The notes below the pieces were generated by a model. That model searched no databases, was not told the DNA's origin, and saw nothing but the letters and a program-made list of their open reading frames with translations. The position numbers and the translations under genes were made by a program. Positions 1-9,254 of a stretch of DNA of 64,000 nucleotides are shown here, piece after piece; within the stretch, counting starts at the first letter, position 1, and the number at the start of each line of letters is the position of its first letter. The stretch spans positions 186,001 through 250,000 of the forward strand of contig CAWEXG010000001.1 in the NCBI GenBank assembly GCA_963812965.1, written 5' to 3'. This DNA comes from DASXMT01 sp963812965. Lineage in GTDB: Bacteria > Actinomycetota > Acidimicrobiia > Acidimicrobiales > RAAP-2.

Positions 1-2569
1 CTTGCTGGACAACGGCCGGCTGAGCGACTGGTGTACAGGTGTACGTATTTGCATAAAGCTGATCGAAGGTCAGGGCCGAGATGCCCACCGGGACCACCGT
101 CCCTGGCGTGCCGGAGATGGGCACGGTGGTAGAAAGCCCGGTCCAGCTGGCAGAGGTGATGCCGTTGACGTTCGTCGGGGTCACCGACGGAGCCGTGATC
201 GTGCCACCACCGGGAGAGAACCCGATGCCGACGTCGTTCATAGGCAAGCCGGCGAAAGGCCCACCGGTCGGGTCGATGTTCAGCGTCAGATCGAGCGCAC
301 TGACGGGCACGGTCGAACCGCTTGGTACGGGATTCGGCACGGTGGCCACAGCCACGACCGAGGCGGAGACTGTGGGGTCATTGAAACTGCTGCTGTGGCA
401 GGTGAACGAGGTGCCAGGAGCTGGTGGCGCCACCGTGAACGTCTGCGAGTACGAACTTGGGGAGTAGACCGGATCACCGGAGTACTCCATCGTGAGGGTA
501 TGGGTCCCCGGAGTGAGACCAGCAGTAGAGAGATAGACAGCGCCTGTGGGAAGGCCGGGTAGAGCATTACACGAGTCGCTCGTAGCGACCTGCACACCGT
601 CAACGAGATACGTGATCGACCCTGACGGGTTAGGCATGATGCCGTAGGGATCCGATGCAGCCTCGAGGACATATCCTCCGTTGTACCATGGCTGGATCTG
701 GTAGCCCTCTGGTACCGGTGTTGTCGGTACGCCGGGGGGCGGGTTCCAGGCGACCGGGGATCGTGCCCCGTAGGTCATGGTGAACGTTCCGCTGGTTTCC
801 GGCCCCCCGCTGCCCGTTGGCAAAATGGAGTTGAACGGGCTGTCGGAGCCCTGGCACGATGTCGGGCCCGAGCAGCTCCCGTTGCGGAGGACAGGATTGA
901 CCTGTTCCGTGCCGGGACCGGTACCGTTCGTTGGGTCGTAGGCGATGGAGATCTGCAGGTTGAGGGTGAGCGACTGTCCTGGGGCCAGTGAGAACGCGCT
1001 TGTCTGCGTACCGCACGGCGGGGTGCCGAAACCGCCTGAAGGAGTAAGACGGAAATGGGTTGTCGGGATTGGATTGTATCATCGGGCACCAGTTCCCGGC
1101 GCTGTCCTGGTAGTTAACCGTGAAGTCGGGAGTCTGGAACGCATTTCCGCCAGTATTCGTGAAGTTCACTGGCAGGAAGAGATCGTTGCTCCAGTCCGCA
1201 CCTGTCGCTGGGTTGGTAACGGTGACCGACATCGGGGTCGGGGTCGGCGACGACAGCTCAACCGTCGTGGGCAGGGTCATCGTGACCGACGGCAGTGCTT
1301 GGATGGTATAGGGGACGGTCGCTGACGTGCTGCCGGCATAGTTGATATCCCCGGAGTAGACGGCGGTCAGCTGGTTCGTTGCACTGGGCAATGCCGTGGT
1401 GGTGAAGGTGGCACCGCCGTTGCTGACCGGTTCGGTGCCGATCACGGCTCCGTTGGCGATGAAGTTCACGTCGCCGGTGGCGTCGGTAGCCGTGCTGCCA
1501 CCCGAGCTGATCGTGTCGGTCAACGTGACCGGTGTCTGTGTCAGCTGCGGGCTAACGGGCGATGCCGTCAAGGTGTTCGTGGTGGCCTTGCCTGGTGGCG
1601 GTGGGATGGGAAGACCGGTGCCCTGGAGGTTGAGCGTGGTGTTGTTGTTGGTGCTGCCTGCTACCTGAAACGGAGGACCGGGGGCGGGTTGAGCGAGCCT
1701 TCGACGATGCCTATGCACGAGCCAGGGCTGTTCGGCACGTGGTGAAGTTCGGGATGTTGTATCCCGACGCCGAGAGCGTCACGTCCCCCGTGCTGGTGTT
1801 GTAGGGGGCCGTCGACGTGAAGATCATGTTGATCGGCGTCGACTGGCACTGTGCGGTGACCGGCGTGGTGACGTCGAGGGTGTACGTGAGGCTTTCGTTC
1901 AGCGTGACGTTGCCATTGGAGTCAATTCGCCCAGTGGCAGTACCCGGGTCGACTTCTGTCTGGATGTAGTTGGTACAACCCGTCGGATTCGTGATGCAGA
2001 GCGTCTGTTGTGGCAAAGAGCTCAGCGATGCTCCGGTGATCACTCCGGTCAGCGGATCGACCTGGCCGCTGAGGGTAACAGTTGGCCCTCCGGATGGGAA
2101 GGGGTTAGGCGCCACGCTGGAGAGCACCGTCCAGGAACCGGACGTCATGTTGAGCGAGAACGGCTGTTCACCGCCGTTGCCGGCGTACAGCGTGAGCTGT
2201 CCCGAGGTCGCCGTGTCGGCTGGGCTGGCCGAGTCAGTGACGGTAACGGCAAACGTGGCCGTGGCGTCCGTTGTGGGTGTGCCCGACAGCACGCCAGTCG
2301 TCGGAATTCAGGCTCAACCAGTTTGGCAATGTGGAGCCCGAGGCAACGCTCCAGGTGTAGCTCCCCGTCCCACCAGTTGCAGCCAGGGTGGTGGCGTAGG
2401 GGAGATTCAGCGGAGCCAAGGGCAGTGGCGAGGTCGTGGTCACTGATAGCGGGGTGGCCGCACTGGCGGCACCCACCCCGATCCCGGCCACGGTGCCAGC
2501 GACCACTCCGATAACCAGGAGCGTTGCGGCTACGGCCGCGAAAAACCGGCGGGCGATGCCGCCGGCAAG
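1..2569 (-). CDS. Secreted protein with putative-Ig and Big_3-like domains; 5' part only, several frameshifts
   Basis: The protein runs off the left edge of the window, so its C-terminus is missing. A hydrophobic signal segment (about 2470-2540) ends near an ASA/A-type cleavage site. A putative-Ig domain follows (motif WLSLNS, then after a shift LSGTPTTDATATF), then a region without clear family, then a Big_3-like Ig domain with the hallmark TAVYSGDINYAGS near 1340. Clean coding sequence jumps frame near 2300, 1725, 1680 and 1045. At 2300, removing one G restores the usual family reading. The start is unresolved: the first usable start in frame is GTG at 2506, but that lies inside the signal segment, and upstream there is only a CTT near 2567. 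The domains suggest a cell-surface or adhesive role, which is inference. Confidence 0.6.
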
Positions 2570-2836
2570 GTGAGATTTTGGTGACTCTGCGTGGGAAAAA
2601 CTTAGGGAGTTACTCCCCCACCCCCCCCCGCGAGAACTTTCCCAGATTGAGAAATTCTCAAGCTAAGCATCGCGGGCTGCTGCTGTGTTGCGACGTCCCC
2701 GGAACATGTACATCCCCCTGCTTTCGCTTAGTTGATAAAAACTGGTGTTTCGTGCTTCTCGATCAGATGGTACACACTCTTTGTTTCCCAAACTGGTCGC
2801 GATGGCATCTAACTCCAGGTTCTTGATCTTGTCAAG
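2570..2836. other. Intergenic region with a C9 tract; no gene seen
   Basis: I see no convincing coding sequence here. The notable element is a run of nine C (2621-2629), preceded by five C and an A, just upstream of the signal-peptide region of the minus-strand Ig-like gene. The rest becomes AT-richer towards 2760-2850, consistent with promoter DNA or the edge of the mobile relic that follows. Confidence 0.4.
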
Positions 2837-3079
2837 ACAAATTTTAATGCGGCAGAGCCAAATTGACGCGGGAACTGGGGCCCCCGAGGAACCGAAGTGG
2901 CTCGGAGCCGGTTCCAACGACCCACATCATCGGCGGATATACCAGGGTCCCGGAGGCACTGGTCTTGGGCCGGAACCGGCTCGAACTGCCCAGGGCGCCG
3001 ACGGCTTGGCCAGGCTGACAGCCAGAGAGCGCGTGTCGATGGATGGCGGCGCCGGTGTGCTCAACGCAGACCTCAGGCT
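2837..3079. repeat. Diverged direct repeat, copy 1 (about 245 bp)
   Basis: This stretch resembles 3531-3780 in the same orientation. Shared blocks in the same order include acaaatt, gccaaattga, ggagccggttcca, cttgggccgga, gcgcgtgtcgatg and cagacctcaggct, with substitutions and small indels between them. Copy 2 begins at the 3' end of a transposase fragment, so both may be decayed 3' ends of the same insertion element. That origin is inference. Confidence 0.6.
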
Positions 3080-3129
3080 ATCGGTAGCCACCGCACCGCC
3101 GGAGGCGGCGGCGAAGCCGACGGGCGACG

Positions 3130-3558
3130 GTGGGGCGGCTTGACCAGCTGGAGGCGCTTCGTGTGCTCTATCGGCATCTGCGTCTTCTGACCAACTTTTT
3201 CTACCCGCAGGCCAAGTTGGTCTCTAAGACCCGTAACGGAGCCAGGGTCACCCGCCGCTACGACACGCCGACAACCCCTTATCGGCGGGTCCTCGCTGCT
3301 CAGCTCCTCACCGAGACCGAGTCCAAAGCGTTGCAACACTTCTACAAGCAGCTCAACCCGGCTCAGCTCCGCAGGGATGTCATCATCTGTCAGCAACAGC
3401 TACGCAGCACTCACACCACCACGAACCAGAACGGCATGAAAGGAGGTGAAGCCCAACGCGTACGCGGACCTTTTTACGTGAGGGCACCGCATCTCGCTAC
3501 GCGGACCTTTTCAGACGAGTGCAATACGGAACAAATTACTGCGGTAAGGCCAAATTGA
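3130..3558 (+). pseudogene. Truncated DDE integrase/transposase, C-terminal fragment
   Basis: The product reads like the C-terminal end of integrase-core transposases (about 400 residues when complete). It carries LYRHLRLLTNFFYPQAKLVS, a TRNGARVTRRYDT segment, TPYRRVLA and LNPAQLRRDV in the family order. The DDE catalytic core is missing. The GTG at 3130 is merely the first in-frame start and not a natural N-terminus. The last ~10 codons run into copy 2 of the 245-bp repeat. It is probably inactive. The family is recognised from memory; the exact IS family (IS481-like is my guess) needs a database search. Confidence 0.7.
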
Positions 3559-3780
3559 ATGTCGGGACCTGGAGGTCCCAGAGGACCGAGCAGGCCCGGA
3601 GCCGGTTCCAAAGACGGCAGTGCCAACCTGGTGGCCGTACCGGGGTCCCAGAGGCACGGATCTTGGGCCGGAGCGAGTCGAGTTTCCCAGCGCACGACCG
3701 CTCGGCCAAGGTGACAACTAGACCAGGGAGCGCGTGTCGATGCATGGCTGCGCCGGTGTGCTCAATGCAGACCTCAGGCT
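3531..3780. repeat. Diverged direct repeat, copy 2 (about 245 bp)
   Basis: This is the second copy of the repeat at 2837-3079. The best-conserved part is the final ~60 bp, from gcgcgtgtcgatg to cagacctcaggct. It directly follows the transposase fragment, which fits a 3' flank of an insertion element. After 3780 the two copies diverge. I find no clear gene between here and the antitoxin at 3958. Confidence 0.6.
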
Positions 3781-3957
3781 GCAGTGGCCGCAGCTCCGCT
3801 CAGTGCGTTGAGGCCACGGACGATACGGTCTCGCTGGGGACCCGGACCGATACGACGCAGGTCCCGTCGGGCGCGGTTGGAGAGCTCAATGGATGGCGTG
3901 CTCACTGTTGTCAGTGCAGAACGACGATCTCAGTGGGCGTGACCAGACAGTCGCGGA

Positions 3958-4245
3958 TCACTGATCAGGATGAGCGGAGTCCTTGGCGTCGAGCTCGGCC
4001 AGAACGTCGTCCAGTGGTGTTCCGTGCTCACCTCGTGCTACCTCTGCGTCCGCCTCACGCATCGACTCGATGAACTCGGAAGCGTTGGCCAGGACCCAAT
4101 CTTCGAGCGCTTCCTGATCGATCGGCACGACTGCGACCATCGGCCGCCCCTGCTGGGTGACAACGGACGGACGACCGCTCCGGGCAACGCTTTCGACAAC
4201 GTTCTTGGTATTGTTAGCCAGCTCTCTCATGGTGATGGACGCCAT
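3958..4245 (-). CDS. Phd/YefM-family antitoxin, no toxin partner visible
   Basis: This 95-residue protein starts MASITMRELANNTKNVVESV, the N-terminal DNA-binding fold typical of Phd/YefM antitoxins, and contains the RPSVVTQQGRPMVAVVP core strand. The ATG at 4245 is chosen because AGGAGG lies five bases upstream; an in-frame TTG at 4266 overlaps the operator instead. The C-terminal half is acidic, as in the toxin-binding tails of this family. Such proteins usually neutralise a RelE/YoeB, Doc or PIN toxin encoded just downstream. Here the downstream DNA (below 3958) is the decayed repeat region and I see no toxin, so it appears orphaned. It could still act as a stand-alone repressor. Confidence 0.85.
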   Translation of the reverse strand: MASITMRELANNTKNVVESVARSGRPSVVTQQGRPMVAVVPIDQEALEDWVLANASEFIESMREADAEVARGEHGTPLDDVLAELDAKDSAHPDQ

Positions 4246-4257
4246 GAGCAACCTCCT

Positions 4258-4275
4258 GTATCGCAATTGTGATAC
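4258..4275. promoter_or_regulatory. Palindromic operator of the Phd/YefM gene
   Basis: The 18-bp sequence gtatcgcaattgtgatac is a palindrome with a single mismatched pair. It lies directly upstream of the AGGAGG of the antitoxin gene. Phd/YefM proteins autoregulate by binding short palindromes at this position, so this is the likely operator. Binding itself is inference. Confidence 0.6.
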
Positions 4276-5040
4276 GTACTAACTCGTCACCATCGTATGT
4301 GGCGCACACAGGGGGGCTTGGCTCTCGTGGCCCAACGGGGACCTATTTGTACAACGGCTGTTTCGTGCCCCATACGTGCCCCAATGGATTGCATGAAGCT
4401 GTTTTTAGCTGTCCGTAGCTGTCACTCGCAATGCCCAATTGTGGGTCTTGACCAGGAGACTTTTCCCAATGGTCCCAGGTCGGTGGATGAGCGAAATTTG
4501 GCCCGATTCGATCTGAAAAGCGTGAGGTCACCGGATCGACGCCGGTCCCGACCACCAAGAAGTCCGCAGGTGGGGGCTTCTGCCTCGCCCCGGGTTTCAT
4601 AGAGACTCTGGTGTGCCCTTCGATGGCGCTGTCTTCTTCAGCGATGTTGACGTCATGGCCTCATCCGGTTGTGGGCGGAAATTCGGATGGTGAACAGAAA
4701 GGTACTCAACGGAGAGATAGCGTGGTCCCTGTCCGGGGTTAGGGGGGCGGGGAACCACACACGGTGCCTGGCTTAAAGGCTGGTAGAGCTGGGGGCCTCT
4801 GGCGTTCTATCGACTCTCGTGGCCGTTGACAGCCGTGGCTTCTTCCAGTGCGAGCCCATCCACCGGGCATGCAACGACTGCCCTCCTCCGGAACCAAGGG
4901 ATGGTGGCCTCTCTTCCTCCTTGGTAGGACGAGACGGACCCCCGACGTTCTGCGTTACCTCGATGATCTTCGGTATGAAGTGCTCCGACACGTCGGAGCC
5001 CAGCCGCCTCTGGCAATCTCAGCCTCTTGACATAGCCACT
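4276..5040. other. Gene-poor stretch; relic of mobile DNA
   Basis: No open frame here looks like a protein family. The only structured element is the tRNA 3'-end-like segment at 4524-4557. Together with the transposase fragment, repeats and orphan antitoxin to the left, this looks like an eroded genomic island ending before the PadR gene. Confidence 0.4.
4524..4557 (+). other. tRNA 3'-end-like segment (possible att-site relic)
   Basis: The sequence can be read as a variable loop, a 5-bp T stem (accgg with ccggt), a 7-base loop (atcgacg), a 7-base acceptor strand (cccgacc) and ACCA. The loop departs from the TTCRANN rule at its first base. No matching D and anticodon arms are found upstream, so this is not a functional tRNA. 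Integrative elements that use a tRNA gene leave such 3' ends behind. Confidence 0.35.
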
Positions 5041-5058
5041 ATCGCGATATATCGTGAT
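5041..5058. promoter_or_regulatory. Palindromic site upstream of the PadR gene
   Basis: The sequence atcgcgatatatcgtgat is an 18-bp palindrome with one mismatched pair, about 95 bp before the PadR start. PadR regulators commonly bind dyad sites of this size in their own promoters, so autorepression is likely but not shown. Confidence 0.55.
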
Positions 5059-5150
5059 TAATCGAGAGCGGTCATCAAGAAGCCTCCCAGACGAGAGCTG
5101 ACGCAGCACCAGTCGCTCACTCACAACAAACCAACAAGGAGAACGCAGCA

Positions 5151-5828
5151 ATGCACGGACGACACCAATTTGATGAACTACACAGCCACGACGATCACTC
5201 AGGCCCCGGACCTGCCTTCCTCCGTGACCACCTCTTCGCCGAGGCAGTCGGACGGAAACGAGGAAGGGGTCGTGGACGGGGCTACCCCGGGGCCGGGTTC
5301 GGACGGCACGGAGGCATGGGCGGCTTCGGCGGCCCGATGTTCGGCAGGGGCCCGAAAGTAGGCCGGGGCGATGTCCGGGCCGCCATCCTCGCCCTTCTGG
5401 CCGAAGAGCCGATGCACGGCTATCAGATCATCACCGAGCTGACCGAGAGGAGCGGAGGCGTCTGGCGCCCCAGTCCAGGCTCGGTCTACCCCACCCTGCA
5501 GGCCCTCGAGGACGAGGGTTTGATCAAGGCGGACAAGGCCGAGGGCCGGCGGGTCTTCGACCTCACGGTTGCAGGGCTGAAGGTGGCGAAGGAGGCAGGC
5601 GACGGACCAGCCCCGTGGGAAGATGCCGCCCAGGATGCCGACCGTGGTCTGGTCGACCTCCGCAACCTGACGTTTCAGGTGGGCGCCGCCATCATGCAGG
5701 TGGCACAGGCTGGAAGCGCCGAGCAGATCAAAGCAGCACAGGGCATCCTGACCGAGACGAGACGTCGGATCTATCAGGTGCTGGCTGAGGACGCTTCTGA
5801 CAGCAAAGACCAGCCCGACGCCCCCTGA
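5151..5828 (+). CDS. PadR-family transcriptional regulator
   Basis: This 225-residue protein has a Gly/Arg/His-rich N-terminal extension (residues 1-70), then a PadR winged helix (about 75-155) with AILALLAEEPMHGYQII, the SPGSVYPTLQALEDEGLI recognition region and a wing. A C-terminal helical region (170-215) is the likely dimerisation part. AAGGAG (5136-5141) lies nine bases before the ATG. The palindrome at 5041-5058 suggests autoregulation. PadR proteins often repress multidrug transporters or stress genes, but no such target is adjacent, so the regulon is unknown. The His- and Gly-rich N-terminus is unusual and might bind metal, which is speculation. Confidence 0.85.
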   Translation: MHGRHQFDELHSHDDHSGPGPAFLRDHLFAEAVGRKRGRGRGRGYPGAGFGRHGGMGGFGGPMFGRGPKVGRGDVRAAILALLAEEPMHGYQIITELTERSGGVWRPSPGSVYPTLQALEDEGLIKADKAEGRRVFDLTVAGLKVAKEAGDGPAPWEDAAQDADRGLVDLRNLTFQVGAAIMQVAQAGSAEQIKAAQGILTETRRRIYQVLAEDASDSKDQPDAP

Positions 5829-5932
5829 GCGGTTGAGCGTTTAGAAACGGCAACCGTGGCCCGAGCGACCCAGCGGTAAAGCCGCCGAAAGCGGAACGAT
5901 GACTGAGAGTGGGCGCCTCCTGGCGCTCGTTC

Positions 5933-6499
5933 TCAGCCGCCTTCGTACTCGAAGCCGAGGTCCGGCGCGGTGAGGAGGGCTTCGAACGGGATCCCTTCGG
6001 CTGCCGCCATCGCCGCCACCGTGCCTCCCCGGTCCACTACGGCGACCAGGAGTATGGGATCCGCTCCGGCTTCTCGAACGGCGTGGGCAGCCTCCAGCAA
6101 CGAGGTGCCTCGGGTCACTGTGTCCTCGGTCACTACGACCCGATCACCGGGATCGAGAGCACCGGCGATCCGGCCGCCACCGCCATGGTCTTTCGCCTCC
6201 TTGCGAACGCTGAAGGTACGCAGCAGCCGCCCGCGGGTGGCAGCCACGCCGGCTGATACGAAGGCCACCGGATCCGCTCCCATGGTGAGCCCCCCGATCG
6301 CCGTAGCGTCATCTGGGACCACCGAGAGCACGGCGTCAGCCACCAACAGCATGGCCTCGGGACGGCATACCGTCTGCTTCGAGTCGATGAACCAGCTGCT
6401 TCGTCGTCCCGATTTCAGGACGAAGTCACCGCGTTTCACCGAGTGGTCCAGTAGATGAGCTCGAAGCGCGCCGAAGGGAGTCGAAGGGAGATCGCTCAC
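5933..6499 (-). CDS. pyrE: Orotate phosphoribosyltransferase
   Basis: PyrE transfers ribose phosphate from PRPP to orotate, giving OMP in pyrimidine synthesis. The PRPP-binding motif is VVVTEDTVTRGTS, and a GADPVAF segment and the SGRRSSWFID N-terminal region also match the family. Length (188 residues) is normal. I place the start at GTG 6499: GGAGGAG lies five bases upstream, and the GTGA overlaps the purM stop. A GTG at 6514 is possible but has no ribosome site. It is last in a purF-purM-pyrE chain, coupling a pyrimidine enzyme to purine synthesis; both use PRPP. Confidence 0.93.
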   Translation of the reverse strand: MSDLPSTPFGALRAHLLDHSVKRGDFVLKSGRRSSWFIDSKQTVCRPEAMLLVADAVLSVVPDDATAIGGLTMGADPVAFVSAGVAATRGRLLRTFSVRKEAKDHGGGGRIAGALDPGDRVVVTEDTVTRGTSLLEAAHAVREAGADPILLVAVVDRGGTVAAMAAAEGIPFEALLTAPDLGFEYEGG

Positions 6500-7581
6500 T
6501 TCATCTCCTCCCACAACTCCGGTCCGATCAGGTCCACGCCACCGGTTCCCGATACGACGTGGCCCACGACCACCCCCGGTATACCGGCACGTTCCAGGGC
6601 AGTGAGGGCCGATCCAACCGCATCGGAAGCAACCACCAGCACCATACCCAGCCCCAGATTGAACACTCGAGCCATCTCGTCGTCGTCGACGTTACCCAAC
6701 TGCTTGATCTCACCGAAGATCCGAGGGATCGACCACGTTCCTCTCTCCACGACGGCCTGGAGACCGTTCGGAAGCACGCGGGGAAGGTTCCCAGGGATCC
6801 CGCCGCCAGTGATGTGGGCGACGGCGTGTACGTCGGCCGCAGCGATCGCCGCCCGAACCGCCGGGGTGTAGAGCACCGACGGCACGAGGAGCTCGTCAGC
6901 GACAGTGGTGCGGGCACCGTCCCACGCAGGCGCGTCGAGATCGAGGCCGGCACGGTCCAACAGCACGTGACGGGCCAGGGTGTACCCGTTGGAGCGGAGC
7001 CCGGGCGAGGGGAGGCCAATCAGCACGTCGCCCGACCGCACCCGCTCCGAACCCAGGATCTCGTCTCGTTCCACCACGCCCACGGCAAAGCCGGCCAGAT
7101 CGAACTGGCCGGGCTCCATGACGCCGGGGTGCTCGGCCATCTCGCCTCCGAGCAGAGCTGCGCCCACCTGTCGGCAACCGTCGGCCACCCCGGCAACCAA
7201 CGCAGCCATCTGGTCGGGATCGACGGCGCCGGTGGCGATGTAGTCCAGGAAGAACAGCGGCTCCGCCCCCTGACAGACCAGATCGTCGACGCACATGGCC
7301 ACCAGATCGATGCCCACGGTGCTGTAGCGACCGGTCGCCTGAGCGATGAGTGCCTTGGTCCCGACCCCGTCGGTAGCGGCGACCAGCACCGGCTGCCGAT
7401 AGCGACCGGTGTCGAGAGCGAAGAGCCCACCGAAATCGCCGATGCCGCCGAGCACCTCGGGCCGAGCCGTGGAGCTGACCAGCGAGCGGATGCCATCGAC
7501 CGCCCGTTCACCCGCATCGATGTCCACGCCCGAAGCGGCGTAGGTGGCGCCGCTGTCCGACTGACCGGGACCGTCTGTCAT
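6496..7581 (-). CDS. purM: Phosphoribosylformylglycinamidine cyclo-ligase (AIR synthetase)
   Basis: PurM closes the imidazole ring in step five of purine synthesis, using ATP to turn FGAM into AIR. The 361-residue protein has YAASGVDIDAGERAVDGI at the N-terminus, GGIGDFGGLF, the glycine-rich ATDGVGTKALIA loop, MCVDDLVCQGAEPLFFLDY, and HITGGGIPGNLPRVLP near the C-terminal domain, all hallmarks of PurM. It lies 17 bp after purF and overlaps pyrE by four bases, so the three are almost certainly cotranscribed. Confidence 0.96.
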   Translation of the reverse strand: MTDGPGQSDSGATYAASGVDIDAGERAVDGIRSLVSSTARPEVLGGIGDFGGLFALDTGRYRQPVLVAATDGVGTKALIAQATGRYSTVGIDLVAMCVDDLVCQGAEPLFFLDYIATGAVDPDQMAALVAGVADGCRQVGAALLGGEMAEHPGVMEPGQFDLAGFAVGVVERDEILGSERVRSGDVLIGLPSPGLRSNGYTLARHVLLDRAGLDLDAPAWDGARTTVADELLVPSVLYTPAVRAAIAAADVHAVAHITGGGIPGNLPRVLPNGLQAVVERGTWSIPRIFGEIKQLGNVDDDEMARVFNLGLGMVLVVASDAVGSALTALERAGIPGVVVGHVVSGTGGVDLIGPELWEEMK

Positions 7582-7598
7582 ACGGATGCTCAGGGTAC

Positions 7599-9068
7599 TC
7601 AGGCGCCGGGGGTACCGGCACCGGCCAGTGCCGGACGACCGGACAGCGTCACCGACACGGGAACCGGATAGGTACCGGTCAGACAGGCGTCACAGAACCC
7701 GGCTCCTGGAGCATCGACCGCCTCGACCAGGTTGTCGATGGTGAGGTACTCGAGCGAGTCCACATCCAGATACTCGGCGATCTCCTCGACGGTCTTGATC
7801 GCCGCCAGCAGCTCGGTCCGGTCCGGCGTGTCGATGCCGTAGTAGCACGGCCACCGGAACGGCGGTGACGAGATGCGTAGGTGAACCTGGGCGGCACCGG
7901 CTTCTCGAAGCATGCGCACCATGGCCCGAGTCGTGGTTCCCCGAACGATGGAGTCGTCCACCACGATCAGCCGCTTGCCGGCGATGTTCTCCCGGAGCGG
8001 ATTGAGCTTCCGGCGTACACCGTTGGCCCGCTCCTGTTGGGTGGGAGCGATGAAGGTACGACCGATGTACCGGTTCTTCACCAGTCCCTGTCCGTAGGGG
8101 ATCCCGCTCGACAAGGCGTAGCCCTCTGCCGCCGGGACACCGGAGTCGGGAACCCCCATCACCAGGTCGGCCTCCACGGGCGCCTGCGTGGCCAACCGCT
8201 GGCCCATGCGACGGCGGGCCCCGTGCACCTCGTTGCCGTAGAGCATGCTGTCCGGCCGGGCGAAGTAGACGAACTCGAAGATGCAGAGCTTGGGATTGAA
8301 CCGTTCGATGGGAAAGACGGGCTCGGAGCGGACCTCCTTCCCGTCGATGACCACCATCTCGCCTGGCTCCAGCTCACGAACGAAGGTGGCGCCAATCACG
8401 TCGAGGGCCGGGGTCTCGGATGCGAGCACCCACCCTTCCTCGTACTCGCCGGTGGCTTCCAAGCGGCCCAGGCACAGAGGACGGAACCCGTTGGGATCTC
8501 GGACACCGATCAGGCGATCGGCATCGAGGAGAACGAAGGAGAATGCGCCTTCGACCGTCGGCAGCACGGTGCGAAGGGCAGCTACCAGTTCGCCACCGCC
8601 CGGGTCGCCACCGGCGTCGGCGCCGGACTCCGTCGGGAATGCATCGGCCAGGAGCTCCGCCACCAGGTCGCTGTCCGATGCGACCACGCCGGGCAGCATG
8701 CCGGCGGTCTCGGTCAGCGCCACCGTGTTGGTCAGGTTGCCGTTGTGAGCGAGCCCGAACCCGGCCCGGCCCACGCCCCGGTACACCGGTTGTGCATTGC
8801 GCCACGAGCTCGTGCCGGCAGTCGAGTACCGGGTATGACCGATACCGAGATGCCCCCGGAGCCCCGAGAGCTTCCGTTCGTCGAAGACCGTCGTGACCAG
8901 GCCCATGTCCTTCATCACCGTGATGGCATCGCCGTCGCTGAGCGCCATGCCGGCCGACTCCTGGCCCCGGTGCTGCAGCGCGTAGAGGCCGTCGAAGATC
9001 AGGTGTGCGACAGAGCGGCCCGGGGCATAGACCCCGAAGACACCGCACGCTTCTTTGGCCTCCATCAT
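7599..9068 (-). CDS. purF: Amidophosphoribosyltransferase
   Basis: PurF catalyses the first committed step of purine synthesis, PRPP plus glutamine to phosphoribosylamine. The start is set at the ATG pair at 9068/9065, giving MMEAKEACGVFGVYAPG. The glutaminase nucleophile Cys follows after a short propeptide, as in cleaved PurF enzymes, and the length (489 residues) is then normal; longer in-frame readings add unrelated sequence. The N-terminal glutaminase domain shows LQHRGQESAGMA. The C-terminal phosphoribosyltransferase domain has the PRPP motif LIVVDDSIVRGTTT. Two Cys in FCDACLTG near the end fit the actinobacterial/Bacillus Fe-S type, though full ligand assignment needs alignment. Confidence 0.95.
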   Translation of the reverse strand: MMEAKEACGVFGVYAPGRSVAHLIFDGLYALQHRGQESAGMALSDGDAITVMKDMGLVTTVFDERKLSGLRGHLGIGHTRYSTAGTSSWRNAQPVYRGVGRAGFGLAHNGNLTNTVALTETAGMLPGVVASDSDLVAELLADAFPTESGADAGGDPGGGELVAALRTVLPTVEGAFSFVLLDADRLIGVRDPNGFRPLCLGRLEATGEYEEGWVLASETPALDVIGATFVRELEPGEMVVIDGKEVRSEPVFPIERFNPKLCIFEFVYFARPDSMLYGNEVHGARRRMGQRLATQAPVEADLVMGVPDSGVPAAEGYALSSGIPYGQGLVKNRYIGRTFIAPTQQERANGVRRKLNPLRENIAGKRLIVVDDSIVRGTTTRAMVRMLREAGAAQVHLRISSPPFRWPCYYGIDTPDRTELLAAIKTVEEIAEYLDVDSLEYLTIDNLVEAVDAPGAGFCDACLTGTYPVPVSVTLSGRPALAGAGTPGA

Positions 9069-9254
9069 CGGTTCATCACCGTCGTCACCGGGGGTCGTTG
9101 AGCTGTCGCTGCGGGTTGCCCATAACAGGATCCCGTATACCTGCAGACTAGTGCCAGGGGAGACCCATCGACCGTAGCGGTACGGACTCCCAGGTCGAGG
9201 GGGGCATCGGCACACGAAACGCTGGACGAAGAGCCGACCGGTAGCCTCACCGGC

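Noticed and set aside
3781..3957. A toxin gene downstream of the Phd/YefM antitoxin
   Set aside because: Searching all minus-strand frames by eye gave no RelE, Doc or PIN motifs and only short interrupted readings.
3519..4073. Plus-strand open frame covering repeat copy 2 and the antitoxin end
   Set aside because: It is antisense to the antitoxin and crosses decayed repeat DNA with no motif.
4773..5151. Short open frames on both strands before the PadR gene
   Set aside because: No ribosome site, no recognisable motif and poor composition; they overlap each other on opposite strands.
7881..9101. Long open frame on the plus strand opposite purF
   Set aside because: It mirrors purF codons, has no family-like motifs, and purF is certain. 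Similar mirror frames opposite dnaK (24337-26304), clpB (20049-21554), purM (6559-7671) and katA (50419-51531) were dropped for the same reason.
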